Source: Bacteroidales bacterium UBA4459 (GTDB lineage: Bacteria; Bacteroidota; Bacteroidia; Bacteroidales; F082). Taken from it: a stretch of DNA of 11,663 nucleotides. Location: assembly GCA_002389465.1 (NCBI GenBank), contig DGOT01000226.1, positions 10,306-21,968 of the forward strand, given 5' to 3'. Position numbers and translations under genes: made by a program. Each line of letters opens with the position of its first letter. Positions within the stretch are counted from its first letter, which is position 1. The notes below the pieces were generated by a model, which was not told the origin of the DNA, ran no database searches, and saw nothing but the letters and a program-made list of their open reading frames with translations. Positions 1 to 7,642 of the stretch are shown piece after piece.

Positions 1-1271
1 AATTTGCCGGCATATTCGATCAATTCCGTTTTGTTCAGTAAAAATTTGTTTTTATTGGTTACTTTTTTCAGGATCATTTCCGAAGATACTCCGGAAATTG
101 GCTTCTCACGTGCCGGATAGATGTCCAGGAGAATCACTTCATCGAGGGCAGATAATGCTGCTGCAAAATCGTCAGCAAGGTCGCGTGTGCGGCTGTACAA
201 ATGTGGCTGGAATGCCCCAACAATCTTTCTTCCGGGATACAGTTTCCTCGCTGCATTCACCGTGGCTCTTATTTCTTCGGGATGGTGTGCATAATCGTCA
301 ATATACACTACATTGCCGGTATAGCGAATGTCAAATCTGCGCTCCACACCTTGAAAGCTTTCTATTCCCTTTTTTATCTGTTTTTCATTCAGGCCCAACC
401 GGGTGCCCACAGCAATGGCTGCCAGGGCGTTTTCGATGTAATGCAGGCCGGGAACCTGCAGGCTGATGTTGTTGATTTTCATTTCTCCTGAAATAAAGTC
501 AAAAACAAAACGACTATTTTCAATGGTAATGTTTTCGGCATACATGTCGGCGTCCCGGTTGATGCCGTAACTGATGGATTTTCCATTGAAGGATAATCTG
601 GCTTTCAGCTGCGATTGATAAATGAGTATTCCCTCTGAGCTGATGCACCAGGTAAATTTTCTGAAACCATCCAGTAAACTGTCGATGTTATTGTATATGT
701 CCAGATGATCTTCGTCAATGGATGAAACAACCGCGATATCCGGCTTTAGTGTAAGAAATGATCTGTCGAACTCATCGGCCTCAAGAAGAAGATAATCCGG
801 ACGTTCGGAAAGCACGACGTTTGATCCGTAATTTTTACTGATGCCACCAAAAAGCGCTGTGACCGACAACCCGGATGATTTCAACATGTGAGCGGTGATG
901 GCGCTGATACTGGTTTTTCCGTGTGTTCCGGCAATGGCAATAGTATATGTGTTTTCGGAAAGAATACCCAGCACTTCCGACCGCTTTAAAAGCGAAATAT
1001 TCGCTGATGTTTGATAATGGATGAAGAGCAGGTTGTTTTCTGGTATGGCAGGGGTATAAATTACGAGATCGGCATCAGCAGGAAGCTTTGCCGTATCCTC
1101 ATCAAACTGAATACTGATCCCTTCCGATTGCAATTCGTCAGTCAGCGGAGTGGGTGTGAGATCGTAACCGGACACATCTTTTCCAAGGTGTTTGAAATAC
1201 CGGGCCAAGGCACTCATACCAATGCCTCCGATACCTATAAAAAAGATTTTATGTAGCTGGTTCCAGTCCAT
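1..1271 (-). CDS. murC: UDP-N-acetylmuramate--L-alanine ligase MurC (3' end cut off by the window)
   Basis: Cytoplasmic ATP-dependent ligase that adds L-alanine to UDP-MurNAc, the first step of stem-peptide synthesis. I translated 423 codons by hand from the ATG at 1271 with no stop before the window edge. The family usually has about 450-470 residues, so some 30-45 C-terminal residues lie outside. Visible motifs are the N-terminal Rossmann glycine cluster FIGIGGIGMSALA (about 11-23), the ATP loop AGTHGKTS (114-121), EADEFDRSF (164-172), DEDHLD (186-191), the asparagine of HYIENALAA (277-285) and DDYAHHPEEI (325-334), followed by FQPHLYSRT (354-362). The H in the GTHGKT loop separates MurC from MurD and MurE, which have GSNGKT and GTNGKT here. 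The start codon overlaps the murG stop by one base (TAATG), which implies translational coupling. ftsQ, ftsA and ftsZ would be expected next, but that is outside the window. Confidence 0.97.
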   Translation of the reverse strand, partial: MDWNQLHKIFFIGIGGIGMSALARYFKHLGKDVSGYDLTPTPLTDELQSEGISIQFDEDTAKLPADADLVIYTPAIPENNLLFIHYQTSANISLLKRSEVLGILSENTYTIAIAGTHGKTSISAITAHMLKSSGLSVTALFGGISKNYGSNVVLSERPDYLLLEADEFDRSFLTLKPDIAVVSSIDEDHLDIYNNIDSLLDGFRKFTWCISSEGILIYQSQLKARLSFNGKSISYGINRDADMYAENITIENSRFVFDFISGEMKINNISLQVPGLHYIENALAAIAVGTRLGLNEKQIKKGIESFQGVERRFDIRYTGNVVYIDDYAHHPEEIRATVNAARKLYPGRKIVGAFQPHLYSRTRDLADDFAAALSALDEVILLDIYPAREKPISGVSSEMILKKVTNKNKFLLNKTELIEYAGK

Positions 1272-2377
1272 TATTTTATCATATCCATTATTTCATGTAC
1301 GATATTTTTGGTTGCGTCCGGATGCTTGAAGCGTTTCAGATTTTGTACCATCACCAACCGGTTTGATTTATAGTCCATCAGTTTTGTGATCTCAGGGAGT
1401 AGCTTTTCTTTCAACGCATGCTCCGGCACCATCAGAGCAGCTTTTCCATGTACCAGTGCCAGGGCGTTTTTCGTCTGGTGGTCTTCGGCAGCAGAGGGAA
1501 GAGGTACGAATATGGCCGGCTTGTCCACGGCAACTATTTCGGCAATGGCGATAGCCCCAGCCCTGGAAATAATTAGGTCGGCAGCAGCATAAGCCAAGTC
1601 CATCCGTAAGATGAATTCAACAACTTCGATGAAATCTTTTATCGCAGACTTTTCAACAGCTTCCTTAGCCATGTTAAACGAGAATTTGCCTGTTTGCCAA
1701 ATCAGTTGCCTGTTGCTGCCAACAATCTCATCCAGTTTGCTTGCAATGGCATCGTTTATCTTCTGTGCTCCCTGGCTTCCTCCAATTACTAACAGCGTAG
1801 TTTTTTCCGGGTCAAGGCCGAAATGACGTATGCCTTCTTCCCGCGTTACATTAAGATGGTTGATCATTTCCCTGATCGGACTGCCTGTCGTCACAATCTT
1901 CTCTTCCGGAAAATATTTCTTAACCGTATCGTAGGCTACACATACTTTATCAACCTTCTTCCCCAGCAGTTTATTGGTAATACCCGGATACGAATTTTGT
2001 TCCAGTATCAGCGTTGGTATGTTTTTCGTTGCAGCAGCATACAAAAGCGGCCCGCTGGCATAGCCACCTGTACCGATGACGGCATGGGGCCTGAATTTTT
2101 TAATGATCTTTTTTGCCTTCCATAAGCTGCTCAGTACTTTGAACGGAAAGCTTAAGTTCCTTAAGTCAAGTTTCCGTTGCAATCCACTGATCCATAGTCC
2201 TTCAATCTCGTAACCAGCCTGCGGGACTTTCTCCATTTCCATTTTACTTTTGGCGCCAACAAATAAGATACGGGCATCAGGAATCTGTGCTTTAATGCCG
2301 TTGGCAATGGCAATGGCCGGAAATATATGTCCGCCGGTACCTCCACCACTTACAAGTATGTTGACCGCTTTATGCAT
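1271..2377 (-). CDS. murG: UDP-GlcNAc--undecaprenyl-PP-MurNAc-pentapeptide GlcNAc transferase MurG
   Basis: Peripheral membrane glycosyltransferase (GT28 type) on the inner face of the cytoplasmic membrane. It moves GlcNAc from UDP-GlcNAc onto lipid I to make lipid II. Its 368 residues match the family (about 355 in E. coli). The N-terminal acceptor domain carries the glycine loop SGGGTGGHIFPA (10-21), the second G loop GTGGYASGP (102-110), and LEQNSYPGITNK (125-136), which contains the family's conserved EQN. The C-terminal UDP-GlcNAc domain carries IGGSQGAQKIN (198-208), SRAGAIAIAE (271-280) and PLPSAAEDHQTKNA (292-305). The start was chosen because it sits just ahead of the glycine loop. 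It overlaps the end of ftsW by 8 bases (ATGCATAA), and its stop overlaps the murC start, so its translation is probably coupled on both sides. No Shine-Dalgarno sequence is seen. Confidence 0.98.
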   Translation of the reverse strand: MHKAVNILVSGGGTGGHIFPAIAIANGIKAQIPDARILFVGAKSKMEMEKVPQAGYEIEGLWISGLQRKLDLRNLSFPFKVLSSLWKAKKIIKKFRPHAVIGTGGYASGPLLYAAATKNIPTLILEQNSYPGITNKLLGKKVDKVCVAYDTVKKYFPEEKIVTTGSPIREMINHLNVTREEGIRHFGLDPEKTTLLVIGGSQGAQKINDAIASKLDEIVGSNRQLIWQTGKFSFNMAKEAVEKSAIKDFIEVVEFILRMDLAYAAADLIISRAGAIAIAEIVAVDKPAIFVPLPSAAEDHQTKNALALVHGKAALMVPEHALKEKLLPEITKLMDYKSNRLVMVQNLKRFKHPDATKNIVHEIMDMIK

Positions 2378-3572
2378 AAATTGTTTTTGTATTGGTTACA
2401 TCCTTTTCTTTATCTGATTTGACCGTATTGCCTTTTTCCGGATCTTTCTTTTTATCCAGTTCTTTACTTACACTTAAGATGATACCTATAGCCAGGCTGG
2501 TGAACCATATGGATGTTCCTCCCATACTGACCAAAGGCAGTGGCTGGCCGGTTACCGGTAAAAGATTTACGGCAACTCCCATATTGATCATAGCCTGAAA
2601 AACAAGACTGAACGCCACACCGATCGACAAAAAAGCGCCGAAAGTACCTGGAAACCGGGTAACGATCTTCACGGCCCTGAAAAACAAGATTAGGTAAAGC
2701 AATACGATAAAAACACCTCCCACAATACCGTATTCTTCTACAATGATGGCAAAAATAAAATCGGAATAGGGGTGAGGTAAAAAATTTCGTTGCGTGCTGT
2801 TGCCGGGCATTTTCCCAAACATGCCACCAGTAGCAATGGCAATCTTCGCCTGTTCTACCTGGTAATTGTCTTTGTCTTCACCGCTTGCAAAACTGGTAAT
2901 CCGGTTTTTCCATGTACCCAGCCTGCCTTGTCTTTCGGCAGGAAGCAGGGACATAATACCAACGATAATGGCAAGAATTACTATGCCAGCGCCTATCATT
3001 CCGAATATATAGGTGAGTTTAACGCGGCCTATAAAAATCAAAACCAGGCTGGTAACAAACAGTAAAGCAGCTGTGGAAAAGTTGGCCGGTAAAATAAGTC
3101 CGGTCACGATAAGTACCGGAAGCATGAGCGGTACAAAGGCTGATTTGAAATCTTTGATGTTGTTTTGTTTTTTAGTAAGCATGCGTGCCAGGTAAATGAT
3201 CAGGGTAATCTTTGCCAGGTCAGAGGTCTGGAATGTCAGATGGAAGGGAAGGGGCAGTACACGCTTAGCTTCGTTTAAATTGAGCCCGAAAACCAATGTG
3301 ATAAGTAATAAGGGAACAGCTACGTAAAGGGCAATCTGGAATATACGTGAGTAATAAGTGTATTTTATTAAATGGGCAAGGTACATGAGCAACAGGCCGA
3401 AAAGCAGGATGATGGCATGTTTTAGCATATAATATTCGGTATTTCCTCCCTGGTATTTGTAAGCCAGTGTGCCCGTCGAGCTGTAAACAGCCAGAAACGA
3501 AAACAGGGTCAGGAAGAAAACCACGGCCCAGATAACTTTATCGCCCTTTATTTTGTTTAAAATTGTTTGCAT
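2370..3572 (-). CDS. ftsW: SEDS-family septal peptidoglycan glycosyltransferase FtsW
   Basis: Polytopic inner-membrane SEDS protein of 400 residues with about ten hydrophobic segments. In this family it polymerises lipid II into septal glycan together with its partner class B PBP, the ftsI product encoded in the same operon. Family landmarks are FQTSDLAKI (114-122, the position of the usual Q-P-S-E/D motif), an amphipathic loop with GRLGTWKNRI (216-225), the LPHPYSDFIFAIIVEEYG block (265-282), in which D271 aligns with the catalytic aspartate of RodA/FtsW, and VNLLPVTGQPLPLVSMGGTS (335-354). RodA is the alternative SEDS assignment. The dcw context and the neighbouring FtsI favour FtsW. The C-terminus (about 371-400) is a charged, low-complexity cytoplasmic tail rich in K, D and E, and its last codons overlap the murG start. 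It follows murD by five bases. Confidence 0.96.
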   Translation of the reverse strand: MQTILNKIKGDKVIWAVVFFLTLFSFLAVYSSTGTLAYKYQGGNTEYYMLKHAIILLFGLLLMYLAHLIKYTYYSRIFQIALYVAVPLLLITLVFGLNLNEAKRVLPLPFHLTFQTSDLAKITLIIYLARMLTKKQNNIKDFKSAFVPLMLPVLIVTGLILPANFSTAALLFVTSLVLIFIGRVKLTYIFGMIGAGIVILAIIVGIMSLLPAERQGRLGTWKNRITSFASGEDKDNYQVEQAKIAIATGGMFGKMPGNSTQRNFLPHPYSDFIFAIIVEEYGIVGGVFIVLLYLILFFRAVKIVTRFPGTFGAFLSIGVAFSLVFQAMINMGVAVNLLPVTGQPLPLVSMGGTSIWFTSLAIGIILSVSKELDKKKDPEKGNTVKSDKEKDVTNTKTIYA

Positions 3573-3577
3573 TCTTT

Positions 3578-4927
3578 TTAGAGATTTCTAACTGCTTGTT
3601 TGAATTGATTGCCTCTGTCTTCATAATTCTCAAACAGGTCAAAACTGGCACAGGCAGGCGACATCAGGACTGTGTCACCTTTCCGAGCAATTTGATAGGC
3701 AGCGTTGACAGCAGCAACGGCCGAATCGGCATCAACTATTAATTCAACATCGTCGCCGAACTCATCGTGTAGTTTCTGATTGTCGATGCCAAGGCAGACG
3801 ATGGCTTTAACTTTTTCCCTGACAAGAGATTTGATGAGCTTGTAGTCGTTGCCCTTGTCAATCCCTCCAGCTATCCAGACGACTGGTTTTAGTATACTCT
3901 CCAGAGCGTACCAGGTTGAATTAATGTTGGTTGCTTTCGAATCGTTGATGAAACTGATTCCGTGCACACTACCAACATATTCAAGTCGATGGGCAATGTT
4001 TTGAAAGTCCGACAAGCATTGTTTGATGGTTTCGTTGCGGATTTCCATTAATTTGGCGGCTACACCAGCTGCCATTGAATTATAAACATTGTGTTTTCCC
4101 TGTAATGCTAACTGTTCCAATGTCATATCAAATGTTTTTTTATTGTGTTTTTTAATGATTAATTCATTTCTCTTCATAAATGCTCCGTTTTCCACATCCA
4201 TAGGATGGAGGCTGAACGGAAACAGCTTTATCTCCGGCTTCCGTTTACCCAGTTCGCTTACGATTACCGGGTCGTCGGCATTGAAGATGACTGTTTCGTT
4301 TTTCGACTGATTTTGAAGTATCCTGAGTTTTGAGTTGATGTAGTTTTCAAACTTGTAGTTGTACCTGTCCAGGTGGTCGGGGGTGATGTTCAACAAAACG
4401 GCTATGTCAGCCTTGAACCGGTACATGTTGTCGAGCTGAAAACTGCTTAGTTCCAGCACATATACGTCCTTGTCATCATCAGCTACCTGCCAGGCAAAAC
4501 TTTTGCCCATATTACCGGCGATTCCCACACGTATACCTGCAGTTTTCAGTATGTGACCCAGTAACAGGGTGGTAGTTGTCTTTCCGTTACTACCCGTAAT
4601 GCAAATTGTTTTGGCAGAAGTGAAACGTGCTGCAAACTCAATCTCAGAGATTACCGGTCTTTTTTGTTCCCTGAGTGCTTTTATTACTGGTGCTTCATCA
4701 GGAATCCCCGGGCTTTTTATCACCTCCCCAGCTGTTATAATCCGCTGAAGGTCGTGGCCTTCTTCTTCAAAATCAATGTCAAAATGTGTAAGAACGTTTT
4801 TATATGTTGTTTTTATGGTTCCGCTATCGCTAACAAAAACCTTGTATCCTTTTTTATGGGCGAGAACAGCTGCACCGGTACCGCTTTCGGCAGCGCCCAG
4901 AACCACTATTTCTCTGTATTCTTTCAT
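3578..4927 (-). CDS. murD: UDP-N-acetylmuramoyl-L-alanine--D-glutamate ligase MurD
   Basis: Cytoplasmic ATP-dependent ligase adding D-glutamate to UDP-MurNAc-L-Ala. Length is 449 residues, normal for the family. The N-terminal UDP-binding Rossmann domain begins VVLGAAESGTGAAVLA (8-23) and contains SPGIP (72-76). The central ATPase domain has CITGSNGKTTTT (109-120), AGNMGKSF (137-144), LELSSFQLD (158-166) and NITPDHLDRY (180-189). K200 in YINSKLRI is at the position of the carbamylated lysine of Mur ligases. The C-terminal domain has HRLEYVG, the segment INDSKATN, WIAGGIDKG and the closing signature SPACASFDLF with NYEDRGNQF. SSFQL and the SPACASFD ending identify MurD rather than MurC, E or F. 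The gap to the mraY stop is 16 bases, the longest in the cluster. An upstream ATG in that gap is out of frame, so the start at 4927 stands. Confidence 0.98.
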   Translation of the reverse strand: MKEYREIVVLGAAESGTGAAVLAHKKGYKVFVSDSGTIKTTYKNVLTHFDIDFEEEGHDLQRIITAGEVIKSPGIPDEAPVIKALREQKRPVISEIEFAARFTSAKTICITGSNGKTTTTLLLGHILKTAGIRVGIAGNMGKSFAWQVADDDKDVYVLELSSFQLDNMYRFKADIAVLLNITPDHLDRYNYKFENYINSKLRILQNQSKNETVIFNADDPVIVSELGKRKPEIKLFPFSLHPMDVENGAFMKRNELIIKKHNKKTFDMTLEQLALQGKHNVYNSMAAGVAAKLMEIRNETIKQCLSDFQNIAHRLEYVGSVHGISFINDSKATNINSTWYALESILKPVVWIAGGIDKGNDYKLIKSLVREKVKAIVCLGIDNQKLHDEFGDDVELIVDADSAVAAVNAAYQIARKGDTVLMSPACASFDLFENYEDRGNQFKQAVRNL

Positions 4928-4943
4928 ATTTGTTTTTCATTAA

Positions 4944-6182
4944 TTACCTTAGCTTTAATGTGATGATCGTTACTACTGCCAGCATAATACCCACAATAAA
5001 GAACCGCAGTACGATCTTCGGTTCGGGATATCCCAGCTTCTGAAAATGGTGATGCAGCGGTGACATCTTGAAAACCCGCCTTCCTTCTCCATATTTTTTT
5101 CTGCTGTATTTAAAGTAGCTTACCTGCATAATGACCGATAAACTTTCGGCCAGGAAGATGCCGCACAGAATAGGAATGAGCAGCTCTTTCCGGATAATAA
5201 TGGCAAACACGGCGATGATCCCACCGATAGATAAACTGCCGGTATCACCCATAAACACTTGTGCCGGATAGGTGTTGAACCACAGGAAGCCTACGGTGGC
5301 CCCAACAAAAGCACTGACAAAAATGGTCAGTTCGCCAACGTTGGGCAGGTACATAATGTTCAGGTAATCGGCAAAAATGATGTTGCCGGAAACCCATGCC
5401 AGCACGCCCAATGTTAGCCCGATGATGGCAGACGTGCCTGTCGCCAGCCCGTCCATACCGTCGGTGAGGTTGGCGCCGTTGGATACAGCCGTAATAATCA
5501 AGATGACAATGGGTATAAAGATCAGGAAGGCCCATTTTTCATATCCATCGCCCAGCCATTTCAGTATGACTGCATAATCAAATTCATTGTTTTTAATAAA
5601 AGGGATGGTGGTTTTTGTAGACCGCACCTCTTCCACAGTAAAGCTGGCTGCTGGATTTTGTTGTCCTCCCGTTGTTTGCATCTGCTGTTGAACGGGGTGT
5701 TTTTCGCGTACTACTATGGACGGGTTAAAATACATAACGAGGCCTACGATCAACCCGAGAGCCACTTGTGCAAGAATTTTATACCTGCCGCTCAAACCGT
5801 TTTTATTTTTCCTGAAAACCTTGATGTAATCGTCCAAGAAGCCTATCCCGCCAAGCCAAACAGTAGTAAAGAGCATCAGCAGAATGTAGATGTTATCTAA
5901 CCTGGCAAACAGCAGGGTAGGAACTAAAATGGAAGCCAGAATGATCAGTCCGCCCATAGTGGGAGTACCCTGTTTTTCCAGTTGGCCTTCAATGCCCAGG
6001 TCGCGGATGGTTTCGCCCACCTGTTTCCGGTTCAGGTAGTTGATCCAGCGTTTTCCAAACAACAGGGAAATAATTAACGAAGTGATCACGGCCATGGCAG
6101 CCCTGAACGAGAGGTATTCAAACACTCCTGCTCCGGGTAGTGCGTAGGCGTCATTCAGGTATTTAAATAAATAATAAAGCAT
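4944..6182 (-). CDS. mraY: Phospho-N-acetylmuramoyl-pentapeptide transferase MraY (lipid I synthase), long form
   Basis: Integral membrane enzyme that transfers phospho-MurNAc-pentapeptide from UDP to undecaprenyl phosphate, giving lipid I. Landmarks are GTPTMGG (72-78), GFLDDYIKV (114-122) with the paired catalytic aspartates D117/D118, SNGANLTDGMDGLA (234-247), FNTYPAQVFMGDTGSLSIGG (302-321) with D313, and SPLHHHFQKLG (374-384) with the three-histidine motif. There are about ten membrane segments. At 412 residues it is roughly 50 longer than E. coli MraY (360). The extra length is a hydrophilic segment at about 159-218, rich in Q, T and charged residues, between the membrane segment ending near 152 and the one starting near 219. 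This is in line with long MraY forms I associate with Bacteroidota. The start codon abuts the murE stop with no intervening base. Confidence 0.98.
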   Translation of the reverse strand: MLYYLFKYLNDAYALPGAGVFEYLSFRAAMAVITSLIISLLFGKRWINYLNRKQVGETIRDLGIEGQLEKQGTPTMGGLIILASILVPTLLFARLDNIYILLMLFTTVWLGGIGFLDDYIKVFRKNKNGLSGRYKILAQVALGLIVGLVMYFNPSIVVREKHPVQQQMQTTGGQQNPAASFTVEEVRSTKTTIPFIKNNEFDYAVILKWLGDGYEKWAFLIFIPIVILIITAVSNGANLTDGMDGLATGTSAIIGLTLGVLAWVSGNIIFADYLNIMYLPNVGELTIFVSAFVGATVGFLWFNTYPAQVFMGDTGSLSIGGIIAVFAIIIRKELLIPILCGIFLAESLSVIMQVSYFKYSRKKYGEGRRVFKMSPLHHHFQKLGYPEPKIVLRFFIVGIMLAVVTIITLKLR

Positions 6183-7640
6183 CTATACTGTTTCAAAAAG
6201 TTTCGTAATAATGTCCATATCGTCAAAAGGCTGCCGCACGCCTTTGATCTCCTGGTATTTCTCGTGCCCTTTCCCTGCGATCAGGATAATATCTCCCGGC
6301 CGGGACAGATTGACGGCTGTTTTGATGGCTTCTTCCCTGCTTGTAATGGCCAGTGTAACTCCTGTTTTGGCGGCATCAATACCCTGTTGCATTTCCCTGA
6401 TGATGTCTTCAGGCTCTTCTGAGCGTGGATTGTCAGAAGTCAGGATTACTTTGTTGCTCAACAGCGAAGCGATTTTTGCCAGCTTTGGCCTTTTTGCTCT
6501 GTCACGGTCACCACCGGCGCCAACAACAGTGATCAGCATTTCGTTGTGCGTTCTGATGGAGTTGATGGTTGCCAGTACGTTTTCCAGTGCGTCAGGTGTG
6601 TGGGCATAATCTATAATTCCGGTAATGCCCGATTTAGATTTTATCACCTGAAATCTTCCTTCTACCGACCGGATGTTGCTTAGCTGTGTAAGTACGGTGT
6701 CGCTTTGCTGCCTGAGCAGCAAAGCGGTTCCGTACACGGCTAGCAGGTTGTACGCATTGAATTCGCCTGTCAGAAGCGAATAAAATTCTTGTCTGTTAAT
6801 TTGCATTTGCAAACCTTCCAGGTTGCTCTCAAGGATTTTTCCTTTGAAATCAGCCATTGTTTTCAGGCTGTAGCTTGTTTTAACGGCTTTTGTGTTTTGA
6901 AGCATGATCCGCCCGTTCTTGTCGTCTATGTTGGAGAGGGCAAAAGCCTCATTGCTCAGGTTGTCGAATAATTTCTTTTTAGCCGTCAGGTACTCCCTGA
7001 ATGTTTTGTGGTAATCCAGGTGGTCATGGGTCAGGTTGGTGAAAACAGCTCCACGAAAATTTAAACCGGCAATTCTTTTCTGGTCTATGGCGTGTGAGCT
7101 GACCTCCATGAAGACGTACGCGCATCCCGCTTTTGCCATTTTGCTGAGTAATTGATTCAGGCTGATCGCATCCGGTGTTGTATGCGTAGCCGGCACTTCC
7201 TTGTTGTCGATCAGATATTTGATGGTTGAAATGAGGCCCGTTGGATATCCCAGTTTTGTGAATAGTTCGTAAAGCAGAGTGGCAATGGTAGTTTTCCCGT
7301 TAGTTCCTGTAACGCCTACCAGGTGTACGTTTTCCGTTGGATTATCATAGAAATCCGAGGCTATCCGGCCAATTGCTTCCGACGAATCGCCTACCTGTAT
7401 ATAAGTAACTTTTTTATGGAGTTTTTCGGGTAATTCGGTACATACGATACAGCTGGCTCCGTTTGTTAGGGCTTGTTCAATAAAGTGATGGCCGTCCACT
7501 TGCGTGCCGGAAACAGCGGCAAATAGAGAACCTTCGGAAACATCCCGTGAGTCAAGGCATAGTCTGGACACAGTGATGCCGGAGTCTCCCTTAATTTGGA
7601 TGACTCCTGCGTTGCGTAGTATGTCCTGAAGCTTTTTCAT
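6183..7640 (-). CDS. murE: UDP-MurNAc-L-Ala-D-Glu--meso-diaminopimelate ligase MurE
   Basis: Cytoplasmic ATP-dependent ligase adding the third residue of the stem peptide; 485 residues, normal length. The N-terminal UDP-binding domain has LCLDSRDVSEGSLFAAVSG (27-45). The central domain has VTGTNGKTTIA (110-120), THTTPDA (152-158), MEVSSHAID (178-186), FTNLTHDHLDYHKTFREYL (200-218) and K221 in TAKKKLF, the likely carbamylated lysine. The C-terminal domain has DYAHTPDAL (344-352), GAGGDRDRAKRP (374-385), TSDNPRSEEP (401-410) and AGKGHEKYQ (455-463). The DNPR tetrapeptide (403-406) is the accepted signature for meso-diaminopimelate; L-lysine-adding enzymes differ there. The predicted wall is therefore mDAP type, as expected for a Gram-negative. 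It starts two bases after the ftsI stop and ends at the base next to the mraY ATG. murF, which often follows murE, is absent. Confidence 0.98.
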   Translation of the reverse strand: MKKLQDILRNAGVIQIKGDSGITVSRLCLDSRDVSEGSLFAAVSGTQVDGHHFIEQALTNGASCIVCTELPEKLHKKVTYIQVGDSSEAIGRIASDFYDNPTENVHLVGVTGTNGKTTIATLLYELFTKLGYPTGLISTIKYLIDNKEVPATHTTPDAISLNQLLSKMAKAGCAYVFMEVSSHAIDQKRIAGLNFRGAVFTNLTHDHLDYHKTFREYLTAKKKLFDNLSNEAFALSNIDDKNGRIMLQNTKAVKTSYSLKTMADFKGKILESNLEGLQMQINRQEFYSLLTGEFNAYNLLAVYGTALLLRQQSDTVLTQLSNIRSVEGRFQVIKSKSGITGIIDYAHTPDALENVLATINSIRTHNEMLITVVGAGGDRDRAKRPKLAKIASLLSNKVILTSDNPRSEEPEDIIREMQQGIDAAKTGVTLAITSREEAIKTAVNLSRPGDIILIAGKGHEKYQEIKGVRQPFDDMDIITKLFETV

Positions 7641-7642
7641 GC

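Noticed and set aside
98..491. Two overlapping plus-strand reading frames (122 and 96 codons)
   Set aside because: They lie antisense to murC, have no recognisable domains, and the minus-strand frame shows strong MurC motifs throughout.
1011..1256. Plus-strand 81-codon frame near the murC start
   Set aside because: It is antisense to the conserved MurC N-terminal Rossmann region, and no evidence favours expression.
4928..4943. Possible internal promoter or leader in the mraY-murD gap
   Set aside because: The gap is only 16 bases and AT-rich, with no promoter-like element. An ATG inside it is out of frame with murD.
5245..5535. Minus-strand 96-codon frame within mraY
   Set aside because: It is an out-of-frame shadow of mraY rich in H, R, C and W. 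The mraY frame carries the catalytic motifs across the same bases.
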